A stretch of DNA of 64,000 nucleotides from Nymphaea colorata. Lineage: Eukaryota > Streptophyta > Magnoliopsida > Nymphaeales > Nymphaeaceae. Every line of letters begins with the position of its first letter. Position 1 is the stretch's first letter. Below the pieces are notes generated by a model. The model had not been told where the DNA came from. It ran no database searches and saw only the letters and a list, made by a program, of their open reading frames with translations. The position numbers were made by a program, and so were the translations under genes. The stretch is from positions 3,000,001 through 3,064,000 of the forward strand of contig NC_045147.1 of NCBI RefSeq assembly GCF_008831285.2, written 5' to 3'. Positions 36,665-49,581 of this stretch are shown here, piece after piece.

Positions 36665-39600
36665 GTGTGTGTACGGCCGTACCCCCGTACCCAATTTTTT
36701 TGAAAATGGTCCGTACCAGTACCCGTACCTATGTGACATAGGTCTATTCTATAGTTAACCATTGGTTGTCGAGACGTATTCCAAAATACCAATATAGCAT
36801 TGATGGCCTCTACTTGTCCCCTAGCTTAAGAGCTAAATTCTCCCCAATTACTTGTCTCTTGCCTTCTGCTTTACCCAATTACCTTCAGCTATTTCAAGAG
36901 TCCACCAAGCTTCTTGCCTATCAAGTAACCACCCTTCTTTGCATCATTGACCAATATGGTGACTTTATTATTGCCTAGCCTAGCAAACCCTCCCATCTAC
37001 CATGGTTAACAATTGGATGTCAATACATATTTTTAAAATATCAATATCTTTGGCCATGAAAATAGGGGATGGTTTGGTAATATGCTGATTTGGCCACTAT
37101 TAGTAGATAAAATGATTTCCTTCACTTCTGAATCTAAACTAATTATATTAGGAGTCTATACAAAAGTGCAGGGTGTCGGTTGACTGCCTACAGCTCCTTT
37201 GCATGGTGTAGAAGTTTCGTATAAATGTATGGCCATTTTATTAAATATTTGTTTTTATATTTAAGTTCTTTCTTATATAAGAGGTGGAACAGAATAACTT
37301 GGACGAAGCATAATGATTGTATCTCAGTGATGCATTGCATGTCGCGTAGGTCACATTCTTCCATACTTTCCCAGGAGTTGATCGCTATTCATAACTACTA
37401 CCTTGACAACAAAGAAGAATTTGATCCAATGCTTTATTTTTTTCATGTTGATCTTGATTCAAGTTTAAAAGTTTATTGATTGTTCCCCAATAACCCGATT
37501 TTTTTATCTTGGTAAATACTGTGTATCTAATATTCCATCCATAAATCCAATTTCCTTCCAAATTCCAGTATTTAAATGGATTACAATTTGTACTGTTTCT
37601 AACATTTCTATCTTATTCTTGTACATTTTCTCTTGTGTATATCCATTGTGATACTTAACCATATGTCAGGAACCAGATCGAACTGGTGACACGAGGATTT
37701 TCAGCCCTTCGCTCTACCAGCTGAGCTATCCCTACTACCCCCTGTATACATTATCCTACTGGAGGGCATAAATCTGTGTTGATTTGTTTAAAGATACTAA
37801 AGGAACATTACAAGTCCTAGGATTTCCTTTTCTTTGGATTTTTTAAAAACCTTTCTTTGTTATATATGGTCAATACACTCACCCTGGGTATTAAGCTCCT
37901 CATCTTCTTCAGCTAGGTGGTTTACTCACTAGCCACTTGAATTGATCTCTTGTTAGCATGCCAGACTGATCGACATGTTTGTCAAATTCTTGTGGTCCAG
38001 GACAATGTTCCTGGGTTCCAAAGTTTTCACACAACAATAAGTTTGCTGAATCTTTCTCTCTGGAATTCTTAACATCTCAAGATAGAATGTAGATTTCCAT
38101 CAACAATCTGAGCTTGTCTAGAAAGAGAAAAATTATAGTCCTACAAGTAGTGTTCAATCTTGATTTTTACACCATGTCAGCTATTAGCCAATATGCTCTG
38201 GACCATATGAGCCCGTATCAGGCTACTTTCAACTTTTCTTGTTTTAAATTAATGAATAATATTTTAAAAATATTTAACAAAAGAAAATTGTTGATATTTT
38301 AAGATCCATAACGGCCAGACACTTTCAGTTTTTGGCTGATATAGCGCATGACCAATATTCACTACAACATTGCTTAGTGCTTACAATATCTCTTGTTATT
38401 GCTGAACGCAAGATAATATAATGGCCTAAAATTACATCATCACACCAGGGTATGTTGTTTTCTACTCATTTCCAAATCCAAGAATCTTCTAAGAGAATTT
38501 TATGGATGGTCAGACTTTAAGCATGAAGATGAAGACCAACGACAAGAAGATCTTTTCATGTCACTGGATTTATCTTGCAGAAACAACTTAGCAACAAACA
38601 AAATTTCATCGATGTGCGCTACAAACACAACTATGACAGATGAACTACTAAAATATCAAGATATACAAAAAATAACTCTTAATTATTTTTAGATGCCAAT
38701 AAGAAAAGAGGCTAGTCAGCTAAAGAAAGAAAAGAAAAGAAAAAATTTCAATAAATTCAAGTAATTTGTCAAAAGACAGACAATCAAACATAATTTTTTT
38801 TCAAAAAAGAAGCCACTTTTTTTATTAGTCATTAAATATGAGGTGAGTTACTACAGAATCAACATTATATTAATTAAAGAAAGAAAGTTGTTACAGACAC
38901 AAGGACACGCCAAAATTTGCTATCCCATGGTTAGACATGAAAGTGAAGTATAAAGAGGAAGTGAATCAGCATGTGAGAAACTGACTGCTTCACATGTTCC
39001 ATCAGCAAAAATATGCAGACAGAAATTGCTTAAAAATAATTGATCACTTACATGATTTAACACTCGTGATGGAATCCCAATGTGTGATCCTAAAACTACC
39101 AATCTCTTCTCTAGAACATAGCGAGGGTTGGTAAAATAAAGCATGTGTATTATGAAAAATATAATCTATAATCGATGGTTTACCTATTTCTGGACAGAAA
39201 ATTTTCTTTTCCCCATATTTGCATGGCAAAAAGTTGAGGGAACTAAACGTGCCAGTGATAGTCTAAAACAAAATCTAACCCCAGAAAACCTACAACAGTA
39301 TACATATCTAGTATATCAAGATATTTGCAAATGAAAAAGGGAAAGAAAAAGGGATCAGCTTTTCATTAATAAAAGATGGAAGTAGAATACAAGTAGTCTA
39401 TCTTAAACTGCAAAAGTATGAAATATGGAGAATCTGTATAGTAACCTCCACATCATAGATGACTAGCAAACTAGTGAAACCCACATTGAGGAGCATCTGG
39501 AACATTAAAAACAAAGTTTCAATGCAATAGAAAAGAACCATACCGACATTGCAATTTGCTCATTTTCTTCTCCCGAAATTCTGTAGGCAACTCCCCACTG

Positions 39601-41567
39601 AATGCCATGCACATAGTGACCATCATAAGCATTACAATGAATCAGTTAACAAACAAAGAAGAAGATCAAAGGGAAAAGATATAAGGAGGCAATCCAGCTT
39701 ATATTGATGGGTTTCTATTCATCGAGGATGTAGAAAGCTGTTCCACCTTCAACTTTACATGAATTGATGAAAGGCATACTTGCAAAAGAAATCCATAATA
39801 ATATGAAATATGGCATATTCACCATGGCCAATGTAAGCCTCCTATGTTGAGAGTACATAGCACTGTAGTGCACATTATTCAAGCAGTTCACATAATGTAG
39901 AGATCTATGTCATGCACTTACAGATGGAAGACCATTTGCCACATAATCTAAATGCAGACCTTCTAAAACATCATTATTTGCCAACTTCATGCACAATTGC
40001 ATATCTTATTATTAGAAATTCATTACATGTTTAGAGACATACTGGAAAAAATGGTATAATGCACTTAGCATGTGCATCCATTCTTTAGCATTAGATCATG
40101 CATAACATGGAGAATAGTAAAGCTAACTGTATGCAGCCAATTTGACGTGACAAACAGCACCTGGATGAGACCAAAGTGGAAGACATCTACAAAGACTAGA
40201 AGCCAATGGTCATCTGTTGGGTGGTCCATTTGATAGCAAAGATAATAAGAACTAAAAGCTATGTTTGTCACATGTATCATTTTCATTATCTCTGATCAGC
40301 CCATGTTTGTATGTTGACGTTTCGAGATATAATATTAATATGTGTTTTGAAGTTTGAGAAACCATTTTCAGTCAAAGTGTTTTTCTCCTTCGAGGGACAA
40401 CAATTTCTCTTTGAAGATCCTTTTTCCAATTCAGTGTCACATGAAAAACTATGCTTACAATTACAACCACGTCTTTGTTTCAACTCACACTATAAATTAT
40501 CTTAAAATTTCCACTTGCAAAGTCAAAGCTATCTCAGATACAAATTGAAGCAGACGTGCACCCGTAAATTCTGGTTTAGAAAAACTTTTGCAAGTTACAT
40601 TGCATGAAAGATACATGGGCTCATACTTAGATATTTTCTAAACTAATCTCACCAGCACTCACGATTTACCACCTTACTAGATCTAACTAAAACAAACAAG
40701 ATGATCAGACCCCATTACATGTGGTAATATTTTATTCAGCAAAAGCTACAACTAGACGTCATCAACCTTTACAGTTTTCGAAAATAATAAACCAAGACCA
40801 AAAAGAAGAAAAAGGGCAAATCGAGAAGCATTGAATTGTTCACCATCTATCGTTACCAGAATTCATCTGGCTATCTATATTACTCGTTCAACAGCCATCT
40901 TCTTTAGCTCAAACCATAAAACAAGTTCTCCCCAATTAATTAACAGACAAGAGGTAAGCAATTTCAAAAACGTCGTCCGACATATGTATCAATGAACTTA
41001 TTAGGTGTAAGAGAACATAAATTACAGAAACAAAAACCAGGAAGGTATCTAATTGAGGACGTTGTCTCTTGCCATATTCCCTTATGATGGCGGCAACACA
41101 GAAAGAAAAGTGACCATGCTCTGTTAACCATATCATCACATGAGTCAATCATCATCAGACAAGCAATACAAATTCATAAACACCGTTTATTGTCCACGAT
41201 CAATCTCCTTTTGCAAATATATGGCCGTTTTTTTGGCAAAAGCCAATCATACGCTTCATCAGTATGCAGAAAGATAGAAACCAACTATCATCTCAAAAGG
41301 GCAGCGACGAAAAGTAACAATATCCAGTTTACATTTGTACCAATATCAACGGATCTTGAAAAACAATCGGAAACATAGGTTTTCTAGCATAACGCGATGT
41401 GCTCCTCACAGAAAAGCATGTGAAGACCAATGTAGCGTATTTCTGTACTCACACAAACTTCCCCGTCATGGGGCTCCAGTGTCACGGTTCTTCCGGGATA
41501 TTCAGGCGTCCCTCTATGGTCCGTGCTGCCTGCAGATTTAGAATAGTTGCAATAAGAACAAGCGGAC

Positions 41568-41616
<49 letters not shown>

Positions 41617-41729
41617 TCGCCTTGGTAGAAGACACGTCGGTATCCCTTGATGAACCCGACGAGGCGTTGCTCGTAATCAAAGCCTGCTTTCCATATCAGT
41701 GATCCGTACCCAAATACCCACAGTCCCAT
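32460..41729 (-). CDS. Gamma-glutamylcyclotransferase, ChaC-like (GGCT), 8 exons
   Basis: This plant cytosolic family cleaves gamma-glutamyl compounds, including glutathione, to release 5-oxoproline. Exons: 41621-41729, 41453-41529, 39544-39597, 33487-33543, 32968-33008, 32808-32879, 32644-32723 and 32460-32545. Together they encode 191 residues in frame. Seen in order: [16 protein letters not shown] (substrate-binding YGSL), [56 protein letters not shown] (with the expected catalytic Glu of the ExREK block), then [14 protein letters not shown] and [14 protein letters not shown]. It is most like Arabidopsis At1g44790. Intron 1 has a GC donor (AAG|GC); the rest are GT-AG. Intron 3 is 6 kb and full of repeats. 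The gene converges on NC2-alpha. Confidence 0.95.
35220..36990. repeat. Three diverged tandem units of about 246 bp, in GGCT intron 3
   Basis: Units at about 35220-35385, 35386-35624 and 36750-36990 share GAGCTCCTTGGCACCTTGC, ATTGGTTGTCGAG and TACCAATATAGCATTGA blocks. The first two are 246 bp apart. The third is split from the second by the 1.1-kb insertion 35625-36741. Confidence 0.85.
35625..36741. mobile_element. Non-autonomous hAT-like element with 8-bp target duplication
   Basis: It is flanked by GTCTATTC on both sides (35617-35624 and 36742-36749), an 8-bp target duplication as in hAT transposons. The ends are imperfect inverted repeats (CTATGATACACGGGTACG against CTATGTCACATAGGTACGG). 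The subterminal parts are dense in GGTACC/GTACCG motifs on both sides. The inside has a GC-rich CAGCGGCAG-like stretch and a TA run (36618-36660). No transposase is seen. Confidence 0.8.
37664..37735 (-). pseudogene. trnF-GAA: Plastid-type trnF-GAA relic
   Basis: 72 nt on the minus strand follow plastid tRNA-Phe(GAA): GGGATAGCTCAGCTGGTA (D arm), CTGAAAA (anticodon loop, GAA anticodon), GTGTCACCAG and CTGGTTCCTG (T arm and acceptor). The T loop is one base short, and the anticodon stem has a mismatch and a G-T pair. The 3' CCA is not encoded. It is likely a nuclear insertion of plastid DNA and not functional. No plastid flanks are recognisable. Confidence 0.8.
41579..41613. repeat. (GA)n run inside GGCT intron 1
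   Basis: About 17 GA units on the plus strand form a CT tract in the 91-nt intron, starting only a few bases after its GC donor. Confidence 0.9.
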
Positions 41730-41752
41730 CTCCTTTCCCGTCCGCCTTGTCT

Positions 41753-42583
41753 GCCTGTGTGTCTATCTCTCAATGGGGGACAGAACCAAGAGGCCGTTCC
41801 TTTCTCTCTCTCTCTCCCTCGTTCTGTGGCAGGACGAACAAACGTTGGTGACGAAAATGTACTTGGCCTTTTTTGTCTGGCTGCTGCCCAGTGCCCACAC
41901 ACGAATGGTGGAGAGCCAGGCATGACATGAACGATTGGTGGATTTGAAGACGCAACGGGCCTCCCACCCCACGATATCTGTCACGACGAGCAGGTTATAT
42001 CTTGACATTTAATCAATCAGCCATATCACACTTTCGAAAGGATCTACAATCTGTACCATGATGGACTATCCTGTTATTTATTATTATGAGCATCAATGGC
42101 GGAGACTAGACCACCATCGTCTGCATATCCCTTTATAAGAACTTGAATTCAGACAGATTTCCATCCACGATGCCCTCTCTCCAGATTCTACTTTTTTAGG
42201 CCTTTGGATGTAACTGCACCTTTTTACACCTTTAGGCCGGAAGAGTTTCCGGAGGGCCCTCTCGTTCACACATTTTTGGATAAATCGAAGGAGCACTCAT
42301 GCATATAACTCATGTACGTAACATAACAAATATTTGAAAATATTAATATGCAAATAAAGACGTTGATGTTAATGTTAAAAACCTTAAATCAAGTTTGAAT
42401 TCCTTTTTAGTCAAGTTTTTTTCGCTTTAAATGTCGATTATATGCAATTCATGAGGTGTGCTTACTGTTACAATAATTACGGTATCGTATAGGGAACAAT
42501 TTAAACTTCCGGTGCTGCCAAAATACAAGTGAGAAGGGACGGCCTCTTGGTTCTGTCCCCCATTGAGAGATAGACACACAGGC
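41753..42583. repeat. Inverted repeat of the GGCT 5' leader, arms about 50 bp
   Basis: 41753-41800 and 42531-42583 are near-perfect reverse complements over about 48-53 bp. The core TATCTCTCAATGGGGGACAG is exact. The left arm lies 24-70 bp upstream of the GGCT start codon, so in its leader. The right arm is about 0.8 kb further upstream. Confidence 0.92.
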
Positions 42584-42589
42584 AAAATA

Positions 42590-44386
42590 CAAGCACTTAT
42601 TCAATATCCACCAATCATCTCTGGACAGAAGAAGCACATACGACTCCTGCCGCTCTGATAGGAAAGGTTTACGGCAATTGGGATAGAAGGGTTTTTTTTT
42701 TTTTTTTTTTTTTTTTTGCTACTTGTGCATTTGAATTTTGTAATGCCCTCCAAAGCCACCGAATCCATGCACGATCCATTTGATGTAAGATAATAATTTT
42801 GAAGATCATGCCTGCCATGTGAGAGAGGCTCCATATTCAAGCTTTAGTTGGGGCCATTGAATAACCTAGTAACTGATTGTGCATCAAAGCTTCAAAATGT
42901 CTAGCTTTTCGCCTGCTGATCGTTTGCATTTTCATCAACAGATCGAAAGACGGGTTGGATTTGAATCAGATATATAATTAATCGTGTTCTCTTCTTCAGA
43001 TATCCATGTAGATCGAAAGGGATGTCAACGGGCTGAATTTGAATCAGATATATTCTCTTTTTCAGATATCCATGTATTTAAATTTGGGTTCAGATTCACA
43101 TATAAAGAAAGAAAAGTCATATGTGAAGCTGAATTCAAAATCCAATTCCAATCTGATATTTACATTTATATCTAAATCTAGAACTAAACTAGCTATTTAT
43201 GTATTGTTAGCTTATAAACATGACACCTAAATTAGTTATTTGTTATTGTTTGTCATTTCTTTTGTAGTTGTGAGATGTGCACAATCATGTTATTATTCAT
43301 TTTCATTGTTATTTTTATTTATTAATGCTCTCTCTCTCTCTCTCTCCGTGCACAATCATGTTAACTAGCCATGTTTTCCACTGAGCGAAAAAAAGAAAGA
43401 AATTATGTGCAGGATGATGCCTAACTTCTGTTGTTTGCAGAAAACTGCCGATTTGTTTCAAGTATTACACATGACTACCAATCTTTATATAGTTTAACCT
43501 TCAAAAATATGCTTGAACCTAAATAATTTTGTTGTCCCTTATCAAATCGCTAAAATGTGTTCGATATTGACTACGAAACAAAAGATTTGCACTTTTACTG
43601 GAAAGGGATGAGATCATTTTAGGTGTTTGAAATGCATTGAGGATAAACAGAATCATCCAAATGTAAGGCAGTTTCTAGTAAATAGATAATAATGTCGTCA
43701 TCTTTCTGCAAAATTTTAAAAATTAGAGAGTGTGACAGTCTGACAGAGTTTGGAAACCAGCCTTTTGGACTGGACTTGATAATTGAAACTCTGGTCCATG
43801 CCTCAATAAAATAAAACCTGGGAGCTTTCTGGATCCGCTGCTTATATTCATAATCATACATCGACCCACTTCTTTTTTTCTTCTTTTCTCTTCAAGAATT
43901 CAAATAAACTCAGCTCTAATTCAACGTTATATGACGAGTTACTAACACTATTATTCTTTGAATTTTCTCCTTTTTTCCGTGAATGTTGAGTACAGTGCAG
44001 GTGTGGTATTTAACAGAGAGAGGGTATGTCCAAGAAAGAAAGTTAAAGTATCTTCTTAATTTTGTTCTACTTTTTCCTTTTGTTTTGCAGGATGGCAACC
44101 ACTCTCACGTCTTCCAGACATAAAACAAAACGAATACAAAACCATAAACTTCTAAAATAACAGGTCCTTCTCGTTGCTTTATTCTTGAACACCTGATCAT
44201 TCAATATCTTTCTTTTTGTTCTCAAGAAATAACATCCAAGAACAAAATGCAAAAAAGTGCTTCTCTATTCCTATATTCATATTAGCAAGAAGCAAAGCAT
44301 CCCCCAAATAAAATCCCCTTAATATATTGGTTCCTTCCTACATTTTTGTATTCAAAGGAGTCCTCCCAACTTCTTTTTAACATATC
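42590..44386. other. Intergenic DNA between GGCT and ZIP copy 1
   Basis: Contains a poly-T run near 42692-42718, a partial TAGGGATGTCAA-family copy at 43017-43190, a short CT run near 43330 and the ZIP copy 1 3' flank. No other gene is seen. Confidence 0.6.
43017..43190. mobile_element. Partial copy of the TAGGGATGTCAA repeat family
   Basis: Starts AAGGGATGTCAACGGG and continues with GAATCAGATAT/ATCCAATT-rich text as in the full copies. The right end is missing. Confidence 0.55.
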
Positions 44387-45972
44387 TTAAGCCCACTTTG
44401 CTAAGAGGGACATGAGTCCTGCCCCAAGAAGGAGTGAGACATTAGCCAAAACTTGAAGCTTCCCACTGTTCAGCATCCTGGGGGCCATGAAATCAGCAGC
44501 AAGAAGGTCCACAAGCGCCATGTATATGAGGATGCCTGAGGATGCAGAGTTGAACACTCCTTCCACTATCAAAGCTGTTGGGCTGTTCTCGTTGTAGGTG
44601 GATGATATCCCAATCCCAATGGCTATCCCCACTGGAGTTGTGAGTGAGAAGAAGAGAGCCATTATGGCTGTGGCCTTGCTCTTGAACTTGGCCTGCCAAC
44701 ATCAAAAGCATATAACTATCATGCAAAAAAAACAAAAGGAATATAGAAGTGAAAGGTGTAGGGATGGGATACCTGAACGATGCAGCCGCCGAGGCCCATG
44801 CCCTCAAAGAACTGATGGAAGCTGAGGGCAGCCACCAGAGGCTTGATGGTGCATGGGCTCTCCGATGCGCCCAAGGAGATGCCGATGATCACAGAGTGAA
44901 CCACAATCCCCAACTCCAACACCTGCACCCAACACGATTCAATTCAGACTCCGAATCACCCCAAGCGCCCCCAGATCCTATACTTTTTGGGTCAGCTATG
45001 AAACACCTTCCAAACTTAATGGTATTATAAAATCAGCATAGAAAGCTAGTTTTCCCTGAAAAGTTATCCAGGTTTCCTTTTGTAACTGCAATGTTAAAAA
45101 AACTAGCGGTTCTTGCGTAATCCCACGCCGGAGCGATCAACGGGAATGACTGGGGCCGACCATTGGAAAAGAATTTTCCGGTGCTGACGTCAGCAAATGC
45201 ACCATTAGTGTTTTGTTAGTGCATCGTTCGTTAGAGAATGCAGATTTGCTCTCCCTAGCCTTCGTCTTAATGGTTAAACTCCAGCTCGCACTCTAAAAAC
45301 CCTAAATCCCAAAACTCAGAGAAGAAGAGCCGCCAGGGGACAAGGTGCCGGCACCTGGGAGATGACTCGATGGCGGATGAGGTCGTCGGACTTGGCAAGA
45401 GCTGGGACGCCGGCTGAGCAATCTTGCTCCGCATGGCCGTGGGTCCCGTGAGCGTGGACGTGCTTACTGAGCACGCCGGAGCTGCGGGCCTCCTCGTCGC
45501 CCTCTTCCACCGGCGCCGCCTTGCTGCGCTCCAAGCTGTTGTAATACCCCGTGGCGAAGGCGTCTATCATGAGCGTTCCCATTGCGGACACCATGGCGAT
45601 GAAGCCCGTGAAGGGGAAGTCTTGCCACGGTTGCTCGCTCAGACAGGACGAGCTGAGGCTCTCGAAGGCGTCCGGAAGCACGTGGATGAAGCCAGTGGCG
45701 AGGATCACGCCCGCAGCAAACGACTTCACAGCGAAGAAGGCGTCCCTCTCGGGGCGTAAGGCGGGGACAAACTTGCCGGCGAGCGGGAGCAGCACGCCTA
45801 TGGAGCTGCAGACGAGGATGGACACGAGCGCCGCGATCTTGAGCTTCAGGGCTCCGTGTTTGTCACGGCAGCCATCGTCGGGGGAGCATGAATCTCCGCC
45901 GGCGCCGTTCTCCGCAAGGACAGAAAGAGGGAGGAGGACGAGGAAGAGGAGGAGGGGCCTGCGCTTCGTCAT
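44387..45972 (-). CDS. ZIP family zinc/iron transporter, copy 1
   Basis: ZIP proteins move Zn, Fe or related divalent ions into the cytosol. Exons: 45355-45972, 44773-44922 and 44387-44692, all GT-AG and phase 0, giving 357 residues. The start is [20 protein letters not shown], a signal peptide; upstream in-frame Met codons give no such sequence. Transmembrane segments begin at [16 protein letters not shown]. The variable loop holds the His motif [14 protein letters not shown]. Exon 2 encodes the signature [13 protein letters not shown] (TM4) and [10 protein letters not shown] (TM5), with the metal-site His residues and Glu. Exon 3 encodes TM6-8 and ends LLAKWA. It shares exon lengths 2 and 3 exactly with copy 2 and has short introns (432 and 80 bp). 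Metal specificity cannot be read from sequence. Confidence 0.95.
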
Positions 45973-46015
45973 GGCGCAGTCGAAGGAAGCAGAGGGTGGA
46001 GGAGGACTGCCGAAG

Positions 46016-46023
46016 TTTATATA
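46016..46023 (-). promoter_or_regulatory. TATA box candidate for ZIP copy 1
   Basis: TATATAAA on the minus strand, 44-51 bp upstream of the start codon. It would give a short leader. Confidence 0.4.
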
Positions 46024-47097
46024 ATAAAAGTAAGGCGTAACTAACGACTGCGGTTGCAAATGTCGACACCTTCTTTCTTTCCCTATAAAATAAAAGATGG
46101 AAAGGAGATGGTGACAGACTTCTTTTCCATCTTGAAACGCCTTTAGGTTGAATTTGGGTTTGATGTTTGATTCAGTTTAAATGTATTTAAAAGCTTCATG
46201 CAAAGAGATTGATTAGATTTTGCACGTTGTTCATTCAAGAGAAAGCTTCGATCAAGAAAAAGAATGTCCACAAGAAGGTGAGAATTGGTGATGAGTTCAT
46301 TTTTCGCCATCTTGTGGTCTGAGAAATTAATTCCACCAAACAAATGACACGCTTTCCTTTGTAATTGTTTACTTAAAAGGAAAGCATGAAACCCTTTTTT
46401 TCAACATCTTTTCCACCCAAATGCCTTTACAAAAACATCTTTTTATTTTTTTAGTATTTTATTTTAACGCTAAATTGTATTTTTACAATCCAAAGTATCT
46501 TCTTTTTTTCTGGTTTCTCCTATTAATGGAAGCCTATTTTCATAGCAGTTTTTACGACAAACGAGACCCTTATACACAAAACAATAAAAGTTCGTTTTCT
46601 AATTTAAAAGCCATAGGCAGACTTGGAAAAGATATTTCCCCACTTTCGTTTCAGAGAAGTTTTAGAAAGGCAAAAATTTGTAAGTTGTTATATCTACATT
46701 ATTCCTGTATTGAAAGGGTCATTCATGGTTACTAAAACTTCCAAAACTTAAAATGCCAGTCTTTTTACAAAAACCAGACTCACTAAAATCAGTTGTTAAT
46801 TTTTTTTGTTTTTTGGAATCTGACATATGGTCTTAAGAATGTTTTGGTGAGAAAATTATATTAAGTTAGTCATTTTTTTAACAATTGAAAAATTAACGTC
46901 TCTTAAAATTTTGACAGTAAAAAGGGACAATGTTTTTTTACAAAAACAACTTAACTTAGACATGATTTATATTAAATTAGTGTTTATAAACACATTAAAA
47001 AGTTCATATTTTGTTTAGAATACTTCTTTACACACATTTAAGAGGTCAGGTTTCTAGTTTTTATTTCTTAAATAAGTGGTCTTGTATTTATCATTCT

Positions 47098-47213
<116 letters not shown>

Positions 47214-48101
47214 GTTAGTAAATACATGGGCAAGAGACAAAAGTTAACCAGACCAGACCAATGAGAATTAAAGTATTCATTTTGCAATTTAACCTTAAAG
47301 ATATGATATTAAGATTGATTTAGTGACTAGCATACATTTAGTTAGCCCTTTTTTACTTTAATAATGTTTTTTTAATAATTGAAAATTTTAACATCACTTA
47401 TAATATATATCAAAATGTTGATAGTAGAAAGATCAATGTTTTTATACAAAAAAAACTTTTACTAAAAACATAATTTGAATTAAATTAATGTCTATAAACA
47501 TATTAGGAGGCTTACATTTTATTTAAAACACCTTTCAATACAAATATAAGAGGTTTAATTTTAGTTCTAATTTTTATTCCTTACCAAAATAGTTTGGTAT
47601 TTACCAATTTTCCACCCTTTTATTTAAGGGTGGGCAACTGGGTACCACCCATGTTGGACCAAGCTTAGGCTGGCTATTTGACATTTAAGTTGACCCTATA
47701 CAAAAAAACTTATCGGACCGAACTGGCCCGAGTTGGGTACTGGGGGCTCGACCCAGCCTAGTATATGTATGTAAAAATCATTTTTCTACATTTTCTATTT
47801 TGTTTTGTTCTCTCTCTATATATATATACATTGACCTATGCCGACATATAAACTTTTGGTGCATTGCCAATGGCTCATTGAAAAACTTTTCATGTGTCAT
47901 TGATAGTTCTCTTAAAAACACTTATCCATCGTTTTGAGTTATCAAAAAATGAAATGTCAAGAGTTTCAAGTAGAGATCGAACCGAGTGTCCAATATAAGT
48001 AAGAAAATGATGATTTGGCTCGGCGTGGGCTGCCGTCAAAAGCTTCGGGCCAACCCGAGCCAGATTTTGTTGAGCTTTGGGCCGGTTCGGTCTAGCCCGA
48101 T

Positions 48102-48104
48102 GCC

Positions 48105-48168
<64 letters not shown>
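48102..48168. repeat. (CT)n(AT)n compound microsatellite
   Basis: About 12 CT units then about 21 AT units, next to a GGCCCGA-type repeat piece. Confidence 0.95.
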
Positions 48169-48170
<2 letters not shown>

Positions 48171-49186
48171 TTCTCTCACGCCAGTGAGTAGTGACCTCCT
48201 TCCCCCCGCTTTACCGGACGGCCGGGCAAGCTTGCCAGCCACGACTCCTTTTTCGATGACCTTTTTTCTTATTCAATTATCAAATGCTCAGATACATACT
48301 TCTCACATGAAGAGTGTTATCATCTTCAAGCCTTGACCCAATTCCGGATATGATTTAACTTATCAACAAACACATTACGCGTCAACTTAGTCCTAATGAC
48401 ATCTGATTTTGTATATCTCATCCCACTGCAAGGATGTGTATTATAATTTCCAGTTAGTCAAACCGTCCTCAACCCAAAACATTTCCGTGTCCAATTTTAT
48501 GAGACCAATTTTCCTGGCTATAATTAATGTAATTTATTTTTTTTTTCCCAAATGGCATTCTTGGCAGTTGAGGGCCAAAAACCAATTCAAATTTGCATCA
48601 CAAGAAAAAAAAAAGACCCTTTATTAATAAAAAAAATAGTGAAAACATTGGTAAAACTTTTATTGACCCTTTCATGAGAAATCAAAGCAAAGTATGTCAT
48701 AAATGATCCTTCTCTGGGCCGATCTGAAAAGGAAATTTCTATTTTCAAATGTCCTTTTTTTCTTATAATGGTAAAGAAAGAAACGACTTGTTATGATTCC
48801 TATTAATAATAAACATGGCCTGAGGAAAGGAAAAGTTAACTGCAATTTTTTTCTAATATTTTATTTTATCATTAAATTGTATTTTTTGCCATTTCTCTAA
48901 GTATCATTTTTTTTTTTGTTTCCCAGAGTAATGGAAGATCATTTCGTTGCTTTTCTTTAAAGCATTTTATGAAAAAACTGTGGCCCTTATTCGGAAGACT
49001 ACAAAAGTTAGTCCACGTTTTCTAAGTCATAGGCAAAAGATGGGACTTGTTTGATAGTCTCGGGTCATATGCATATGCGTGGCTAATCTAAGATCCCTTT
49101 TATGTGGGATCCAGTTCAGATTTTTCTATGAAAAAGGATTTGAGACCCTCGGTTTGTTGCCAAAATCGCACATTTGAGGTCACGTG

Positions 49187-49581
49187 AGAGTGGGTCTAAT
49201 CGTCAACATATCTGATTTGAATTGGATATCCAGTAAAACGAACGATTCTGAACAATCAGATATGAAAAATATATATATATATTCAATTAAGATATTGAAT
49301 TCGATTAAAATTAGAAATGACATCCAATCGGATCCAAATTTGGATATATATAAATATTTGATCAGATTCAGATTCATATTTGAATCAGATTTAGTTTTTA
49401 ATAAGTATCTTATGTTCCAAAGGCTCTTATGTTTTCAAAATTGGCTTGATTTGGTTCAACATTCGGATTCGGATTCAGATATGATTATAAAAAACAGATT
49501 TGGATAGGACTTTCTCTCTATTTGCATTCGAATCTGAACATATGAGTATCCAAACGGTTATGAGCAAAGATTGATCTCCCT
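49187..49581. mobile_element. Diverged copy of the TAGGGATGTCAA repeat family
   Basis: Starts near TCTAATCGTCAACATATC and ends near TTGATCTCCCTAC, with the family's GATTCAGATTC-like inside. The ends are worn and no target duplication is clear. Confidence 0.55.

Noticed and set aside
37664-37735. Functional nuclear tRNA-Phe gene
   Set aside because: The sequence follows the plastid form, with a 6-nt T loop and a weakened anticodon stem.
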